The position numbers were made by a program, and so were the translations under genes. A model generated the notes under the pieces. The model ran no database searches. It was not told the DNA's origin and saw nothing but the letters and a program-made list of their open reading frames with translations. This document shows, piece after piece, positions 54,618-63,662 of a DNA stretch of 64,000 nucleotides; position 1 is the stretch's first letter; every line of letters begins with the position of its first letter. Origin of the DNA: Deltaproteobacteria bacterium (GTDB lineage: Bacteria > Desulfobacterota > Syntrophia > Syntrophales > UBA2210); the NCBI GenBank assembly GCA_016933965.1, contig JAFGTS010000022.1:62001-126000 (forward strand). The letters are read 5' to 3'.

Positions 54618-55892
54618 ATGGGTGAAAATGTCAAGTCAACACCGCTGATTGACTGGCACAGGGGTCACGGCGCCAACATGTCCGTTTTTGGAGGCTACGA
54701 GATGCCCCTCTGGTATGGGACGGGGGCAAAAACGGAACACTGTTCCGTTCTGACCGCAGCGGGCCTCTTTGATACGAGCCATATGGCGGTCATCACCCTG
54801 TCCGGGTCTGATGCCTTCGACCTGCTCCAGTACTGTTTCACGAAGGACCTCACCTCATGCATCGGAAAGAACAAGGGCCCGCTGGTTCCGGGAAGATGCG
54901 TCTACGGCATTTTTCTCGACCCTGAGGGGTGCACGATCGATGACGCCATCGTCTATCGCCTGGACGAGACGGATTATATGATCGTTGTGAACGCCGGCAT
55001 GGGTGTTGCGATAACGGCCCATCTGTCCGCAAACAGGTCGGGCCGAAGCGTCATCATCACCGATCTTACGGACCAGGTGGGAAAGGTCGATATTCAGGGT
55101 CCGGCAAGCGGCGGGATTATGAAAATGGTGTTGGAAAATCCCGGGGACGTACTGCGGGAAATGCCCTATTTCAGTTTCAAGGGCCGTTTCGACAAAAAGA
55201 CGGCCTCACCTGACGCTCCGCGTATGAAGGACGGAAGGGCCTTCCTTCTTTCACGGACGGGTTATACGGGAGAGTTCGGCTTCGAGCTCTTCATGGAACG
55301 CGATCATCTCCTCGATCTCTGGGAGATGCTGCTCGACGCGGGCATGAAACAGGGCATGATCACCTGCGGGCTCGCGGCGAGGGATTCGTTGCGCGCGGGC
55401 GCCGTGCTCCCTCTTTCCCATCAGGACATCGGTGCCTGGCCCTTTGCGCGGAACCCCTGGCTGTTCGCCCTGCCGCACAAGGAAGACGCCCCGGGATTCA
55501 CGAAAGACTTCATAGGAGCGGAAGCACTGCAAAACACCGGTCATGCCGATCACACCTACCCTTTTGCGGGTTTTGACCTGAGAAAGGTGTCCGTCGGCGA
55601 TCCGGCCCGGGTATATGACCGTGAAGGAAGGGAGATCGGGACCGTGCTCACCTGCGCCACCGATATGGGGATCGACCGGGTCGAGGGCCGGATCTACAGT
55701 ATTGCCAGCCCGGAGAAACCGGAAGGATTTTCACCCCGCGGCCTGTGCTGCGGATTCGTCAAGGTGAACAGGAGACTTGACCCGGAAGAACGGATACATC
55801 TGCGGGACAAGCGTCGAAGCATCGAGGTAATGATCGCGACGGACGTCCGGCCGGACCGGACGGCGCGGCGGCCCCTGGGCGAGATGCTCTGA
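54618..55892 (+). CDS. gcvT: Glycine cleavage system T protein (aminomethyltransferase)
   Basis: This 424-residue protein transfers the methylene group from the lipoyl arm to tetrahydrofolate. It has the T-protein start HRGHGANMSVFGGYEMPLW, DLTDQVGKVDIQGP in the middle, RTGYTGEFGFELF and the Arg-containing LAARDSLRAGAVLPL. ATG 54,618 follows GGGGGAAAATCA. It is about 50 residues longer than typical GcvT, with extra residues in the C-terminal half. First gene of the gcv operon. Confidence 0.92.
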   Translation: MGENVKSTPLIDWHRGHGANMSVFGGYEMPLWYGTGAKTEHCSVLTAAGLFDTSHMAVITLSGSDAFDLLQYCFTKDLTSCIGKNKGPLVPGRCVYGIFLDPEGCTIDDAIVYRLDETDYMIVVNAGMGVAITAHLSANRSGRSVIITDLTDQVGKVDIQGPASGGIMKMVLENPGDVLREMPYFSFKGRFDKKTASPDAPRMKDGRAFLLSRTGYTGEFGFELFMERDHLLDLWEMLLDAGMKQGMITCGLAARDSLRAGAVLPLSHQDIGAWPFARNPWLFALPHKEDAPGFTKDFIGAEALQNTGHADHTYPFAGFDLRKVSVGDPARVYDREGREIGTVLTCATDMGIDRVEGRIYSIASPEKPEGFSPRGLCCGFVKVNRRLDPEERIHLRDKRRSIEVMIATDVRPDRTARRPLGEML

Positions 55893-55953
55893 AGGGAGGC
55901 GGTCAAGGGGGTTTCGGATTTGAAAAACATACCACGGTCCAAAGGAGAGACTT

Positions 55954-56358
55954 ATGAAAGAAATTCAAGAACTTTCGATACCGGATGACCTGCGATACGC
56001 GAAGGACCACGAGTGGGCGCGGCGGGAAGCCGACCTGGTTCGTGTCGGCATCAGCGATTACGCCCAGGACCAGCTCGGGGACATTGTGTTCGTCGAACTT
56101 CCCGAAGTGGGCTCTGTATTTGACAAAGGACAGGAGTTCGGCTCCATTGAATCGGTCAAGGTCGTTTCGGACCTGTACATGCCCGTGGGGGGAGAGATCG
56201 TCGAGATAAACACGGCACTCGAGGAAACACCGGAACTGGTGAACCAGCAACCCTATAATGAAGGATGGCTTGTGGTGATCAAACCAGCCGATATAGCGGA
56301 ACTGGATGGCCTCATGGAGCAGAAAGCCTACGTGGCCATGCTCGGGGGAGAAGAGTGA
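55954..56358 (+). CDS. gcvH: Glycine cleavage system H protein
   Basis: This 134-residue carrier protein takes lipoate on Lys69 in GSIESVKVVSD. The hallmark DHEWARREADLVRVGISDYAQ is near the start. It shuttles the aminomethyl group between the P, T and L proteins. ATG 55,954 follows GGAGAGACTT. The stop overlaps the GTG of the embedded acyl-CoA dehydrogenase by three bases. Confidence 0.94.
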   Translation: MKEIQELSIPDDLRYAKDHEWARREADLVRVGISDYAQDQLGDIVFVELPEVGSVFDKGQEFGSIESVKVVSDLYMPVGGEIVEINTALEETPELVNQQPYNEGWLVVIKPADIAELDGLMEQKAYVAMLGGEE

Positions 56359-57830
56359 TCCGATTCCTTTCTCATGTCGCGCCGACCGACCTGGTCGATA
56401 CCGTCCCGGCCCTCACAAGACTGAAGGCATGCAATCCGTCATACATACGAAGGGCCGAGGCGGCCCTGAAAACCGGCCGGGATTTCGCGGAGAGGGTCAT
56501 GCTTCCGCGGGTCCTCGACATTGACTCGCGCTGCACCGATGACCCGCGGTATTTTGACTGGGAGCTCTGGCGCCGGGCGAACAGTGAAAAACTGACCGTT
56601 GCCCTCATACCGGAAAAAATGGGAGGCCTCGGGTACACGGCGCTGGGAGCAACGATCCTCTGCGAAGAGATGACATCAGCCTGTATGGGAATGACGGCAA
56701 ATATTCTGTTCAATAATTTCGGCCTTCTCGGTGCCCTTGTTGAATTCAGGACGGGGATCCTTATGCGGGTCATCAGTGACATGATAGAGGCGCAGCGCGC
56801 GGAGCGGCCGTTGTTCTGGGCCTGGGCCATCACGGAGCCGAGCGCCGGCACCGATGTGGAAGACGCGCAGGCCATGCGCACCATGAGACCCTCCACCTGG
56901 GCGGAAAAAGTGAAAGGCGGGTACCTGATCAACGGAACAAAATGTTTCATCACGAACGGGAGTCTCGCCCATTATGTGATAGCGACCATTCCCACGGACC
57001 GCGCGGCGCCGCTCGAATCGATGGCGACCTTTCTCATACCGGCGGATTCGAAGGGATATGCCGTCGGCAAGGTCGAGCGCAAATGCGGCCAGAAAGCGTC
57101 CCAGACGGCGGAATTGATCTTTGAGAACCTCTTTGTTCCCGAGGAAAACTGTTGGGAACCGCCGGGACGGGGGTTGCGGCATACCAGGGAAATTCTCTCG
57201 ACGACGCGGGGGTTCATCGGTGCCGCCGCCCTGGGTGTCGCCCGGGGCGCCTTTGAGCGGTGTGTCGGCTTTGCCGCGGGCGTGTCGGTGCGCGGCCATC
57301 GTCTCATTGAAGAAGACTGGGTGCAGATAGCTCTCGCGGACATGTTGAAGGACATCAAGACGGTCCGGGCGGCCTGTTACAATTTTGCCGTATCCGTTGA
57401 TACGCTCCATGTCATGCGGCTTTTTGAAAATCTGCCGGTTCGGGCGCTGCTCAGGATCGTACCGGAATCCTTTCTTATGGCAAATACCGTTAAAAAGCTG
57501 GCCGGCTCAGCGATCATTGAGAACATGGCAGCACGGCTCAAACAGTCACTCGTCTCAGACGAACGGGTGGAGGATTTCGTCAAGGAAGGCTCGGCGGTGA
57601 AGGTGGCCGGCACCGATCTGGCGACCCGGATATCGGTTCGCGTGCTTGACATAGCGGGGATCGAAGGCATGTCCTATCGGTACGGTCTCGAGAAAAGCTA
57701 TCGTGACGCAAAGATCACACAGATCTACGAGGGAACCAATCAGGCGAACAGGATCGACCTTTTTCATGGTGACATCTACGGACGGCTCGGTTCGCTGTTC
57801 GTGAAAGAGGGACGTCCCGTTGGGACCTGA
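56355..57830 (+). CDS. Acyl-CoA dehydrogenase embedded in the glycine cleavage operon
   Basis: This 491-residue protein begins at GTG 56,355, overlapping the gcvH stop (GTGA), with GGGGGA upstream. Landmarks are FWAWAITEPSAGTDVED for the flavin/substrate cleft, AELIFENLFVP, and the C-terminal QIYEGTNQANRI, where the Glu is the catalytic base of short/medium-chain acyl-CoA dehydrogenases. It is longer than normal (about 380-400) by about 90 residues, mainly in the N-terminal part and near residue 380. Its position between gcvH and gcvPA, with coupling to gcvH, suggests a connection to glycine-cleavage metabolism, but the substrate is unknown. Confidence 0.88.
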   Translation: MIRFLSHVAPTDLVDTVPALTRLKACNPSYIRRAEAALKTGRDFAERVMLPRVLDIDSRCTDDPRYFDWELWRRANSEKLTVALIPEKMGGLGYTALGATILCEEMTSACMGMTANILFNNFGLLGALVEFRTGILMRVISDMIEAQRAERPLFWAWAITEPSAGTDVEDAQAMRTMRPSTWAEKVKGGYLINGTKCFITNGSLAHYVIATIPTDRAAPLESMATFLIPADSKGYAVGKVERKCGQKASQTAELIFENLFVPEENCWEPPGRGLRHTREILSTTRGFIGAAALGVARGAFERCVGFAAGVSVRGHRLIEEDWVQIALADMLKDIKTVRAACYNFAVSVDTLHVMRLFENLPVRALLRIVPESFLMANTVKKLAGSAIIENMAARLKQSLVSDERVEDFVKEGSAVKVAGTDLATRISVRVLDIAGIEGMSYRYGLEKSYRDAKITQIYEGTNQANRIDLFHGDIYGRLGSLFVKEGRPVGT

Positions 57831-57874
57831 GAGAGCAAGAACACTTGAAACAGCACGGAAAGGAACGGAACCCT

Positions 57875-59206
57875 ATGCCCTATATTCCTCATACCGACGA
57901 AGACATTGCGGCCATGCTCGAGGCGGTCGGCACGCCAAGCGTTTCCGATCTTTTCACGATGATACCGGCCGAATGCCGGGCAGGCAAAGACCTGGACCTC
58001 CCCGCGAACCTCACGGAATGGGAACTGAAGGACCACATGGGCGCGCTCGCTGAAATGACGGCCCGGGAACCGGAGTACACGATATTTCTCGGCGCGGGAA
58101 GCTACCGCCATTATGTTCCGGAATCGCTGACGCATATCCTGAACCGGACGGAATTCGTCACATCCTACACGCCCTACCAGCCGGAGCTGAGCCAGGGGAC
58201 CCTCCAGGCGATATACGAGTACCAGACATTGATGGCCCGTCTCCTGGGAATGGAGATATCGAACGCCTCCCTGTACGACGGCGCGTCGGCTCTCGCCGAA
58301 GCCCTGCTCATGGCGGCGCGCGTCACAAAAAGAAAGACCGTGGCATTGTCAAACCTGATCCACCCTTTTTACCGGGACGTGGTCAGGACCTATCTCGAAC
58401 CTTCGGGCCACGAGATCATCGAGATCTCGGCCGGTGAGAACGGAACAACCGATTGCGCGAGCCTTGATAATGTGGATGAGCTCGCCGCTGTCGCCCTGCA
58501 GTCACCCAACTTTTTCGGATGCATCGAAGCTCTTGCTCAGGCAGCCGACCTCGCTCACAAAAAGCAGGCACTGTTCATAACGGTCTTTACGGAACCGCTT
58601 GCCTACGGCCTCTATAAAAACCCGGGAAGCCTGGGCGCCGATATCGTGTGCGGTGAAGGTCAGAGTCTCGGCATTTCACAGAGCTTCGGCGGTCCCGGTC
58701 TCGGCATGTTCGCGACAAAAATGGAATATGTCCGGCACATGCCCGGAAGACTCGTGGGCAGGACAAAAGATGTCGACGGCCGTGATGGATACGTGCTGAC
58801 GCTGGCAACCCGGGAGCAGCATATCCGTCGCGGGAAGGCGACGTCGAACATCTGCACGAACAACAGCCTCTGCGCCCTGGCGGCGACGGTGTACCTGGCG
58901 TCCCTCGGGGCCACCGGCATGCGGGACCTGGCCCGCCTCAACTATGATAAAACGGAATACCTGAAAGAACTTTTCAGAAAGGCCCGTTTTGAGATCCCCT
59001 TTCCGAAACCGACCTTTAACGAGTTCGTCGTGAAAATGCCGGCCGGTTCCGAATCGATATACAAACGAATGCTGGAGAAAGGGATCGTCGCCGGTCTGCC
59101 GCTCGATCCGTACTATCCCGAGCTGACCGACCATTATCTTTTATGCGTCACCGAGGTCATTTCAAAAGAAGATATGGACGCTCTGGTCACGGAGGCAAAA
59201 TCATGA
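57875..59206 (+). CDS. gcvPA: Glycine dehydrogenase (decarboxylating) subunit 1
   Basis: This 443-residue subunit is the N-terminal half of split P protein. It starts MPYIPHTDEDIAAML and has SYRHYVPESLTHILNRTEF, TPYQPELSQGTLQAIYEYQT and GEGQSLGISQSFGGPGLG. It pairs with the PLP-bearing subunit 2 encoded next, overlapping by four bases (ATGA). Start chosen at 57,875 because upstream codons are in the tail of the acyl-CoA dehydrogenase gap. P protein releases CO2 from glycine. Confidence 0.94.
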   Translation: MPYIPHTDEDIAAMLEAVGTPSVSDLFTMIPAECRAGKDLDLPANLTEWELKDHMGALAEMTAREPEYTIFLGAGSYRHYVPESLTHILNRTEFVTSYTPYQPELSQGTLQAIYEYQTLMARLLGMEISNASLYDGASALAEALLMAARVTKRKTVALSNLIHPFYRDVVRTYLEPSGHEIIEISAGENGTTDCASLDNVDELAAVALQSPNFFGCIEALAQAADLAHKKQALFITVFTEPLAYGLYKNPGSLGADIVCGEGQSLGISQSFGGPGLGMFATKMEYVRHMPGRLVGRTKDVDGRDGYVLTLATREQHIRRGKATSNICTNNSLCALAATVYLASLGATGMRDLARLNYDKTEYLKELFRKARFEIPFPKPTFNEFVVKMPAGSESIYKRMLEKGIVAGLPLDPYYPELTDHYLLCVTEVISKEDMDALVTEAKS

Positions 59207-60660
59207 GTACGTTCACGGGCACCACCGGACTTGTCCACAACGAAGGCTCGCTCTGGAAAAGGGGGAAACGAGGGCGACGCGCCTATTCACAACCACGCCG
59301 TGATGTCGACACGCACCCCCTTGATGAAACGCTCATCAGCGAAGGGGTTGACCTGCCCGACCTCAGCGAACTGGACGTGGTACGGCATTTCACCCGTTTG
59401 TCCCAGTGCAATTTCAGCGTGGACAGCGGCATGTACCCTCTGGGCTCGTGCACGATGAAGTACAACCCGAAAATAAATGAGAAGCTTGCCGCCCTGCCGG
59501 GGTTTTCCGCCGCCCACCCCCTGCTTCCTTCCCTTCTGGCCCAGGGCATTCTCAGGATCATGCATGAACTGGAAACATGGCTCTGTGAGATCACGGGCAT
59601 GGACGCCGCCACGCTGCAGCCCGCGGCCGGTGCCCAGGGTGAATTAACGGGCATGCTGCTCATGCATGCCTATCACGCCGGAATGGGCAGCCGCAGGACG
59701 AAGATCATCGTCCCCGATACCGCCCACGGAACGAATCCGGCCAGTGCCGCCCTTTGCGGGTATCAACCGGTGCCGGTCGCATCAAACGAGCGGGGCATCC
59801 TCTCTCCGGATGCCATCGCCGCCGTGATGGATGAAGAAACGGCGGGTATCATGGTGACCAATCCCAACACGCTGGGACTCTTCGAGGAGAACATCCGGGA
59901 TATCGCGGACATTGTTCACGCCAAGGGGGGTCTGCTTTACGGCGACGGAGCAAATATGAACGCCCTCATGGGGATCGTCAGGCCGGGGGATATCGGCATT
60001 GATATCATCCATCTCAACCTTCATAAGACCTTTTCGACCCCCCACGGCGGCGGCGGTCCGGGTTCCGGTCCCGTGTGCGTGAAGGAAAACCTCGCGCCCT
60101 ACCTGCCCGTTCCGCGCGTCATCGAAGAAAAAGGGAAGTATCACCTCTCGCAGGACCAACCACGATCGATCGGCAGGGTCCAGGCCTTTTATGGAAATGT
60201 GGGGGTCATGCTCAAGGCATATTGCTACATCCGCACGATGGGAGCGGAAGGGCTGAAACAGGCGAGTCAGATGGCCGTCCTCAACGCCAATTACATAAAG
60301 GAAAAATTGAAGGGCTCCCTCTACCTGCCCTATGACGTACCCTGCATGCATGAGTGCGTCTTCTCCGACAAACTGCAAAACCCCTTCAAAGTTTCGACGC
60401 TCGACATGGTCAAGAGGCTCATGGACCTGGGATTCCATCCCCCTACGATATATTTTCCTCTCGTCGTACCGGGGGCAATTATGATAGAACCAACGGAAAC
60501 GGAATCAAAAGAGGAGATCGACCTCTTTATTGAAGCAATGAAATCCATTTGCCGGGAAGCTTCTGAAAACCCCGGATTGCTTCACGAGGCACCCCTGAAA
60601 TGCAAGGTTCGCCGTCTCGACGAAACGATGGCGGCGCGACACCCGTGCCTCGCGGGTTAG
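59203..60660 (+). CDS. gcvPB: Glycine dehydrogenase (decarboxylating) subunit 2
   Basis: This 485-residue subunit carries the pyridoxal-phosphate Lys in DIIHLNLHKTFSTPHGGG. QPAAGAQGELTGMLLMHAYH and IVPDTAHGTNPASAA are family features. Together with subunit 1 it completes the P protein. The start codon at 59,203 overlaps the gcvPA stop. The L protein (lipoamide dehydrogenase) gene is not in this window. It ends the gcv operon; the next gene starts 27 bases later. Confidence 0.95.
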   Translation: MSTFTGTTGLVHNEGSLWKRGKRGRRAYSQPRRDVDTHPLDETLISEGVDLPDLSELDVVRHFTRLSQCNFSVDSGMYPLGSCTMKYNPKINEKLAALPGFSAAHPLLPSLLAQGILRIMHELETWLCEITGMDAATLQPAAGAQGELTGMLLMHAYHAGMGSRRTKIIVPDTAHGTNPASAALCGYQPVPVASNERGILSPDAIAAVMDEETAGIMVTNPNTLGLFEENIRDIADIVHAKGGLLYGDGANMNALMGIVRPGDIGIDIIHLNLHKTFSTPHGGGGPGSGPVCVKENLAPYLPVPRVIEEKGKYHLSQDQPRSIGRVQAFYGNVGVMLKAYCYIRTMGAEGLKQASQMAVLNANYIKEKLKGSLYLPYDVPCMHECVFSDKLQNPFKVSTLDMVKRLMDLGFHPPTIYFPLVVPGAIMIEPTETESKEEIDLFIEAMKSICREASENPGLLHEAPLKCKVRRLDETMAARHPCLAG

Positions 60661-60686
60661 GATGTGTGCATAAAGGAGGACAATCA

Positions 60687-61550
60687 ATGGAATCAAGAAA
60701 AAGAGCATGGAAGCGACCTCCCCGGGCCTGGTCGGTCCTGCTGTGTCTCTTGGGCGGAATCCTTCTGTGCACGGGATGCGGCCACGAAAAAGCGGCCCTT
60801 GACACGTCCAAGTATTTCACCGGGACCGCCTTTACGAACAGCATCGGCATGGAATTTCTCCTCATCCCCCCGGGAACGTTTCTCATGGGAAGCCCTCCAG
60901 GCGAAAAAGGAAGAGATGTCAACGAGCTGCAGCACGCGGTCACCATTGAAAAACCCTTCTTTCTCCAGACGACCGAGGTAACCCAGGAACAATGGAAGGC
61001 GGTTATGGGGACCGTGCCGTTCTATTACAAGCACTGCGGTCCTCACTGTCCGGTGGAGAGCGTGACCTGGTATGAAGCCGTCGATTTTGTCAGAAAGCTC
61101 AACAGCATGGAAAAGACAAAAAAATATCGTCTTCCCACCGAGGCCGAATGGGAATACGCCTGCCGTGCCGGAACGACGTCACCTTTCAATACCGGCTCCT
61201 GTATCACCGCCGCGCAGGCGAACTTCGATGGAAACCGGCCCTACCCCGGCTGTGAAGGCGGCATTTACATGGATGCCCCCATGCCTGCCGGAAGCTTCCC
61301 CCCGAATCCCTGGGGACTCTTCGACATGCATGGAAATGTCTGGGAATGGTGTAGCGAAAGCCGGCATGGAGTCGCGGAGGAATCAACAGCCCCTGTCGCA
61401 GGCCCCGCATCAAAGGAATACAGGACACATCGCGGTGGTTCCTGGTATAACGATGCTACTCATCTCCGCTCGGCAAGCAGAACCAGGCTGTATCCGATGT
61501 ACAAATTCCGGTTCGGCGGGTTCCGGGTCGCCGCGGACACGGCATCCTGA
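60687..61550 (+). CDS. FGE/sulfatase-modifying-factor-like lipoprotein without the catalytic Cys
   Basis: This 287-residue secreted protein has a basic N-terminus, a hydrophobic signal and a lipobox-like CTGC at about residue 31, so it is probably lipid-anchored. Residues 50-285 carry the formylglycine-generating enzyme fold (NSIGMEFLLIPPGTFLMGS, RLPTEAEWEYACRAG, GNVWEWC, HRGGSWYND). The active-site Cys of FGE that precedes the RxAxR motif is Leu here (THLRSASR), so enzymatic activity is unlikely. ATG 60,687 follows AAAGGAGGACAATCA. Non-catalytic relatives bind other proteins or sugars at the surface. Confidence 0.8.
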   Translation: MESRKRAWKRPPRAWSVLLCLLGGILLCTGCGHEKAALDTSKYFTGTAFTNSIGMEFLLIPPGTFLMGSPPGEKGRDVNELQHAVTIEKPFFLQTTEVTQEQWKAVMGTVPFYYKHCGPHCPVESVTWYEAVDFVRKLNSMEKTKKYRLPTEAEWEYACRAGTTSPFNTGSCITAAQANFDGNRPYPGCEGGIYMDAPMPAGSFPPNPWGLFDMHGNVWEWCSESRHGVAEESTAPVAGPASKEYRTHRGGSWYNDATHLRSASRTRLYPMYKFRFGGFRVAADTAS

Positions 61551-61571
61551 CGGCACTGACAGAACTGCCGC

Positions 61572-62570
61572 TCACGCGGGTATAAACGATTCCTCCCGAA
61601 TCTGAACAAGCATGACGGCTTCCACGGGGCACACGCCTGTGCAGAGGCCGCATCCGATACAGAGGTCTTCGTCGACCACGGCGCAATCACCGTCATCGTC
61701 AAGCGCCAGGGCTTCAACAGGACAGATATCTATACAGGAACCACAGGCCGTGCAGAATTCCGTCTCCACGGAGGCACGGTATCTGCTCGGGGCCACGATC
61801 CCTCTCGTCGCGGGATTTTTCAGATAGGGAAGCGCTTCACAGCAGCACTCACAGCAATTACACAGGACCGTTCCGACCCCTGATTTATTTTCAGTGGTGT
61901 GAACCAGGCCCGCCTCTTCGCATTCCTTCAGTATCCGCTTGGCTTCATCAACACTTATCTTCCGGCCCGTCCCGCGCCTGATCGCGTAATCGGCCCCCTT
62001 GTTGAGCTGCAGGCAGACTTCCAGAGGCTTGTCACACTTCTTCATTATAAGCCGGCAGGTGCAGTTCGTAACAGCGATATTGTCCGCTTTCTCAACGATG
62101 GCCGCTGCATCCTCATAGGGAAGTACCTTGCTTTTCGCTTCGATTCCTTCGTTTATGGGGATGACCCGGAAAAAAGCCGGATAGTTGATCGCGGTCAGCA
62201 TCTCCGGTATCTGGGGGAATTCCTCTTCCATATACCTGATCCAGAGGTCGATCATTTTCTCCGGAGCCTCTTTCCAGAGGATCGTGGCATCATGAAACTG
62301 TATGATATGGCGGGGCATCCGGTAAACGGTCTTCTCTTCCTTGGTGTAATCAAATACGACCCCCTTGAGGAACAATTCGTTCAGTATCCTGTTCATGTCT
62401 TCCGGTGACCGTCCGAACCGCTGTGCCAGGTCTTCGGCCGTGGCGGGCATTGCGTCCAGAATTGCCGCCTCCTCTTCTGAACAGATATGCCGCCATATTT
62501 CCGGTATGAGCACAGAATTTTCCATGCCTATCTTCTTTGCCAACTGCCGGTAGATATCGGTATCACTCAT
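61572..62570 (-). CDS. 4Fe-4S dicluster protein with extra Cys-rich regions
   Basis: This is a 332-residue protein. Residues 1-110 look like a winged-helix domain (ATAEDLAQRFGRSPEDMNRIL). Two ferredoxin-type 4Fe-4S motifs lie near the C-terminus (CTACGSCIDICPVEA and CIGCGLCTGVCPVEA). Between them and the helical part there are CTCRLIMKKCDKPLEVC and a very Cys-rich CNCCECCC stretch. The start at ATG 62,570 follows GAGGAGGATACC. Proteins of this type are known near redox enzymes of anaerobes; the precise role is not known. Convergent with the FGE-like gene. Confidence 0.75.
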   Translation of the reverse strand: MSDTDIYRQLAKKIGMENSVLIPEIWRHICSEEEAAILDAMPATAEDLAQRFGRSPEDMNRILNELFLKGVVFDYTKEEKTVYRMPRHIIQFHDATILWKEAPEKMIDLWIRYMEEEFPQIPEMLTAINYPAFFRVIPINEGIEAKSKVLPYEDAAAIVEKADNIAVTNCTCRLIMKKCDKPLEVCLQLNKGADYAIRRGTGRKISVDEAKRILKECEEAGLVHTTENKSGVGTVLCNCCECCCEALPYLKNPATRGIVAPSRYRASVETEFCTACGSCIDICPVEALALDDDGDCAVVDEDLCIGCGLCTGVCPVEAVMLVQIREESFIPA

Positions 62571-62683
62571 GGTATCCTCCTCAACAATATTCAGTTCAGC
62601 CGGTGTCACCTTCCTATACTACAGAATCTCCTTACATTGAAGAACTGATTACCGGTTCTTTTTACCGCCGACGACACCGCTCC

Positions 62684-62711
62684 TTGACAAAACACAGAGG
62701 GTGATTATCTT
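62684..62711 (+). promoter_or_regulatory. Promoter of the Hsp20 cluster
   Basis: TTGACA (62,684-62,689) and TATCTT (62,706-62,711) are 16 bases apart and lie about 70 bases upstream of the first hsp20 start. No sigma-32 -10 (CCCCAT) or CIRCE element is present. Confidence 0.6.
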
Positions 62712-62780
62712 ATGGTCAAGGACAATTAAAGCAATATAATTAGTTAGTTGTAGAAAAATATATGAAAGGAGGGTGTAGCA

Positions 62781-63224
62781 ATGTTGTTCTCCGACGTAAG
62801 AAAATTCAACAGCATGTTTGACCCCTGGCACGATCTTGATCACCTGCACAGGGAGATGAACCGCCTCTTTTCGGGCCGAAGCCTTCCTTTCTCCAGAGAA
62901 TATCCTGCGATAAACATCTGGGGAGGGGATGAGGACGTGATCGTGACCTCTGAAATTCCCGGCATCAACCCGGAAAATATCGACATATCCGTCGAAGGCG
63001 ATGTTCTCACCATCAGCGGCTCACGGACGATGCAAGACCTGAAGAAGGGAGAAAAGTACCATCGTCAGGAACGTGAGCACGGAACGTTCAAAAGAAAGGT
63101 ACGGCTTTCCTTCAGGATCGATCCGAACAGGGTCGCCGCCCGCTATGAACGGGGTGTTCTAAGCATAACGCTTCCCGGTCTCGAAGCGGATAAACCCAAA
63201 AAGATCTCCATCAAAACGGAGTAA
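62781..63224 (+). CDS. Hsp20 family small heat shock protein 1
   Basis: This 147-residue chaperone has an alpha-crystallin domain over residues 45-140 (PAINIWGGDEDVIVTSEIPGIN to LEADKPKKISIK). It should hold unfolding proteins in oligomers without ATP. ATG 62,781 follows GAAAGGAGGGTGTAGCA. First of three adjacent hsp20 genes with gaps of 15-18 bases, clearly one unit. Confidence 0.92.
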   Translation: MLFSDVRKFNSMFDPWHDLDHLHREMNRLFSGRSLPFSREYPAINIWGGDEDVIVTSEIPGINPENIDISVEGDVLTISGSRTMQDLKKGEKYHRQEREHGTFKRKVRLSFRIDPNRVAARYERGVLSITLPGLEADKPKKISIKTE

Positions 63225-63239
63225 GGGGAGGTGTTGATC

Positions 63240-63644
63240 ATGGCATACAAGACAAAAGATATAAAAACGGAAGTAGTACCGTCAACGGTCGATACGGAGC
63301 CGACCCGGGACCGGAAGGTATATATCCCCCGGGTGGACATACTGGAAACAGCGGACGGCATCACGCTGTGCGCCGATATGCCCGGTGTCAGTGAAAACAC
63401 TGTCGATATCACGCTTGAGAAGGGGGTCCTGACCATACAGGGAACGGTTGAACCGGACCGTTATGAAAAGCACCGGATCACCTATGCCGAATACGATATC
63501 GGCGATTTCCGTCGTTCCTTCTCCATATCTGATATCATCGACCAGGAAAAAATAGAGGCGTCCATGAAAGACGGTGTTCTATGGCTCACCCTGCCGAAAG
63601 CTGAGCCGGCAAAACCCAAAAAGATCGATGTAAAACCTTCATAA
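63240..63644 (+). CDS. Hsp20 family small heat shock protein 2
   Basis: This 134-residue chaperone has an alpha-crystallin domain, RVDILETADGITLCADMPG to the end (PAKPKKIDVK). ATG 63,240 follows GGGGAGGTGTTGATC. It is diverged from gene 1, with a shorter N-terminus, so the two could form mixed oligomers as described for IbpA/IbpB-type pairs. Confidence 0.9.
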   Translation: MAYKTKDIKTEVVPSTVDTEPTRDRKVYIPRVDILETADGITLCADMPGVSENTVDITLEKGVLTIQGTVEPDRYEKHRITYAEYDIGDFRRSFSISDIIDQEKIEASMKDGVLWLTLPKAEPAKPKKIDVKPS

Positions 63645-63662
63645 GGAAAGGAGGGATTTAAA

